Part shown: piece by piece, positions 62,173-64,000 of the stretch
How positions within the stretch are numbered: position 1 is the stretch's first letter
How the letters are laid out: the number at the start of each line of letters is the position of its first letter
NCBI RefSeq assembly: GCF_947507565.1
Contig: NC_089179.1
Coordinates: forward strand, 248,001-312,000
Reading direction: 5' to 3'
DNA from: Oscarella lobularis
Lineage: Eukaryota; Porifera; Homoscleromorpha; Homosclerophorida; Oscarellidae
DNA length: 64,000 nt
The notes under the pieces: generated by a model
Told to the model about the DNA's origin: nothing
Databases searched by the model: none
Seen by the model: the letters and a program-made list of their open reading frames with translations, nothing else
Made by a program: the position numbers and the translations under genes

Positions 62173-62257
62173 TCGTCGTCGTCGCAGCCGGAGTTCCCTT
62201 TTGACAGACAAGCTTCAAATTGAATCGGCTCCCCCCCTCCCCCCCCCCTCCCCCCAT
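55539..62257 (-). CDS. TTC28: TTC28-like TPR repeat protein with degenerate CHAT domain
   Basis: Six exons (61892-62257, 61683-61830, 56404-61430, 56083-56347, 55945-56021, 55539-55889) give 2077 residues. After a Gly-rich start and an Ala/Thr run encoded by GCC/GTC triplets, a three-TPR co-chaperone-like module (NEACQAGEFRAAIDMYTEAI) is followed by about 25 tandem TPRs of roughly 40 residues in one 5-kb exon, a Ser/Arg-rich spacer, then a CHAT domain (AELVHFSTYISWKLSVLVLA; SDGLLSLSRAFLAAGAQCVV; VSLWPVSDK). Catalytic CHAT proteins use a His-Cys pair; here the HxTY and GSSQRG positions lack the usual His and Cys, so protease activity is unlikely. The C-terminal tail (GWDDLLVNCGYHIKWW; GCREFLESLSF) also matches vertebrate TTC28. 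In human cells TTC28 is associated with the midbody and spindle during mitosis. Confidence 0.93.
62135..62255. repeat. Low-complexity GTC/GCC triplets and poly-C tract at the TTC28 5' end
   Basis: A triplet run around 62130-62190 encodes Ala/Thr stretches, and C-runs at 62231-62254 encode the Gly-rich start of TTC28. Homopolymer length errors here could shift the annotated start. Confidence 0.8.
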
Positions 62258-62837
62258 TCTATCGTGTCACGTCAAAGCCGTGGGGAACGAGGTGTAAACA
62301 TACTACGTCCAAATGAGCGTAACAACGGTGAGGACGGGGCGCGAAGACGCGCCAGCTATTCCGGGATCGCGAGGAACGTCGAAAGCGAATTTCGCTCTGC
62401 GGGAAATGTGTAGCTCGAGCGACGTTGAAGTGAAATCGGTTCGATCTGTCCTAATTAGATGCGTCGTTAGCCGTGAGAGCGGAGCGAACGGAGACAGGGA
62501 AACGCGGCATTTCTTTGTGTATCGAAGGCGACGCCGGAGGGAATGAGCCCCCTCGAGCGACGCCGCAAGACGTCGGTGTGGCTTACCTCGTCGGCCATCC
62601 GTTTCGCGTGGAGAAAAAGACGTGCGTACGTCGCGTTCGATAGGAAAGAAGCGTTAACTTTGCTGTGTTCCCGGATCGGGGACTGATAGCTCCTCCCTCT
62701 TCCGATTTGCCGATGGAGACGATCTACGTCATTTATGTCAGCATGACGAAACTAATAAACATCAAATATCGTTAACCAAACTGACTCCCTGAAATTTCAG
62801 TCGTGAAACACAAATCTAGTAGATTTTACCGTGGTGT
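62258..62837. other. TTC28 promoter region
   Basis: About 580 bp between the TTC28 start and the stop of its truncated paralogue. The part near TTC28 is rich in CGA/TCG. A plus-strand open frame in it has no domain or splice context. No other feature seen. Confidence 0.4.
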
Positions 62838-63972
62838 TTACTGCCACGGTGAAGTCACGGTACTGCCCAGACTGCCTGTAGACGGCGGTGGAGAAATTGA
62901 CGAAATACTGCCCTTTGCAGCCGCAGTTGGTGGCGGCGGCAGGCCCGGCGACGCTTCAATCTGAGTAGGCTTTAGACCGCCAGCAAGTGCACGCATTTCT
63001 ATCGCCAGTTTCTCGAAAGAATGTGCCAGACGTGCAAGCCTCGGCTCTGCTCCTTTGCCCGGAGTGGCGGGCGCGACTCTGACGTCATCAGTGTGGACTC
63101 GCAAGTTCACGTCGCAGGAGGATTTTTCGTCGTCGTCGCCAAGCGCGAGCTGCTTTGCCAGCCACTTGGAGTCAAAAGAGGCCAACGCGTCGCGTCCGTT
63201 GCCCATGGCTGCGTGACAGTCGGCTGCGTGGCCGAACTCCTCGGTCGTCAGCGTTGCGTCGCCCAATTCCTTTGCGTATTCAATGCACTTCTTGTGATAC
63301 TCCAACGAGAGCAAGTACTCTTCTAATTTGTAGTGGGTGATGCCGATATCGGAAATTGCCATCGCCATCAATGCCTTGTCTGACAGTTGGTCAGCCAGTC
63401 TGAGCTGAGCTTTGTAATAGTACAGCGCCGTTCTGTATTTGCCCATCTCTCGATGACATTTACCGATGCTGTTCAACACTAGGCATTCGGACCTGACGTC
63501 ACCAATTGACTGAACCATGGCCAAATCCATGGTCATGACGTCAACAGCTTCCTTGACATGGCCCACTTTCCAGTAGGCAGTTCCAAGTGCAAAGAAAAGA
63601 GACGCTTTCAGCTTCAGGTTGTTTGTGCCGATTCGACGCGCCGACAGAAGAATGGCAAGCGATTCGTGATAGAACGATTCTTCTAGCAATTGAGCACCAA
63701 TCACGGACGTCGCAACAAATGCATTCATTGAAGCGCGCACTTCGTGAAAATGCTCCAAAACAGGACGGAATGCGTCTATACAGTCGTGACCGGCGCTAAT
63801 CAATTAAACTGAAAGTTAGAATACCTCGTGTAGGCGAAACAAGTGCAGTTTTTATGAGAGATGACAGAATTTGGACATTAGAAGAATCCAGTGTCAATCC
63901 CTTGGCAAAGGCAACCATCGCGTCGACGTACCTCTTCAAATAGTGCAGTGCGACGCCGCGTCGGTAATGACC
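62838..63972 (-). CDS. Truncated TTC28-like TPR paralogue, partial (5' end outside window)
   Basis: Two exons are visible, 63825-63972 and 62838-63775; the gene continues past the right edge. The first visible exon (GHYRRGVALHYLKRYVDAM) and the second (AFRPVLEHFHEVRASMNAF; LKLKASLFFALGTAYWK) align one-to-one with TTC28 exons 2 and 3, with identical intron positions and phases. After about five TPRs the similarity stops in SFDSKWLAKQLALGDDDEK, and the protein ends with a novel Pro/Ser-rich tail (SISSISPPPSTGSLG). It therefore lacks the remaining TPRs and the CHAT domain. The frame is fully open, so it may make a short protein that shares TTC28's N-terminal partners. Confidence 0.85.
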
Positions 63973-64000
63973 CTGCGACAATTAATCTCTCCGGTCACCT

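Overview
The window reads as a gene-dense metazoan nuclear segment. It carries animal-type genes (VMP1, trichoplein, a CARD-coiled-coil MAGUK, CELF, CPT2, TRMU, FRAS1, a CNG channel, Elongin B, GCN1, Deltex, a GAP1-type RasGAP, HAUS2, TTC28). Almost every gene is split by very short introns, mostly about 45-65 nt, and coding sequence is rich in TCG/CGA triplets. FRAS1 and Deltex point to an animal; the tiny introns and short intergenic gaps suggest an early-branching lineage such as a compact-genome (homoscleromorph-like) sponge. That last placement is inference. I rebuilt the exon chains by hand from protein similarity, phase and splice sites; for most genes the summed exon lengths divide by three.

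Layout. Plus strand, 0.26-15.8 kb: VMP1, TCHP, CARD-CC-PDZ-SH3-GUK protein, CELF, and two tandem CPT2-like genes (the first apparently catalytically dead, the second intact). From 15.8 to 17.8 kb there is repeat-rich DNA without a convincing gene. TRMU (minus) and a small conserved gene (plus) are divergent at 17.8-19.8 kb. Minus strand, 19.9-45.3 kb: FRAS1, a CNG channel, Elongin B and GCN1. A TIR element carrying a minisatellite sits in one GCN1 intron. Deltex (plus) starts head-to-head with and practically on top of GCN1, and converges on a RasGAP gene (minus, 47.0-50.4 kb). Then come two related genes of unknown function (minus, 50.7-54.7 kb), the first with a 202-bp tandem copy of its 3' end. 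HAUS2 (plus) is divergent from the second. A TTC28 orthologue (minus, 55.5-62.3 kb) is followed upstream by a truncated TTC28-like paralogue that runs off the right edge.

The genes do not form one pathway. Notable groupings are cell-matrix adhesion (FRAS1, ending in a class I PDZ ligand), autophagy/ER (VMP1), mitochondrial metabolism and tRNA modification (CPT2, TRMU), ubiquitin signalling (Deltex, Elongin B), translation stress (GCN1), and centrosome or microtubule biology (TCHP, HAUS2).

Most unusual signals: an elevated share of GC-AG introns plus one apparent GA-AG intron; a CPT2 pseudoenzyme next to its active paralogue; a full CARMA-like architecture; a minisatellite-bearing MITE inside a GCN1 intron; and recent local duplications.
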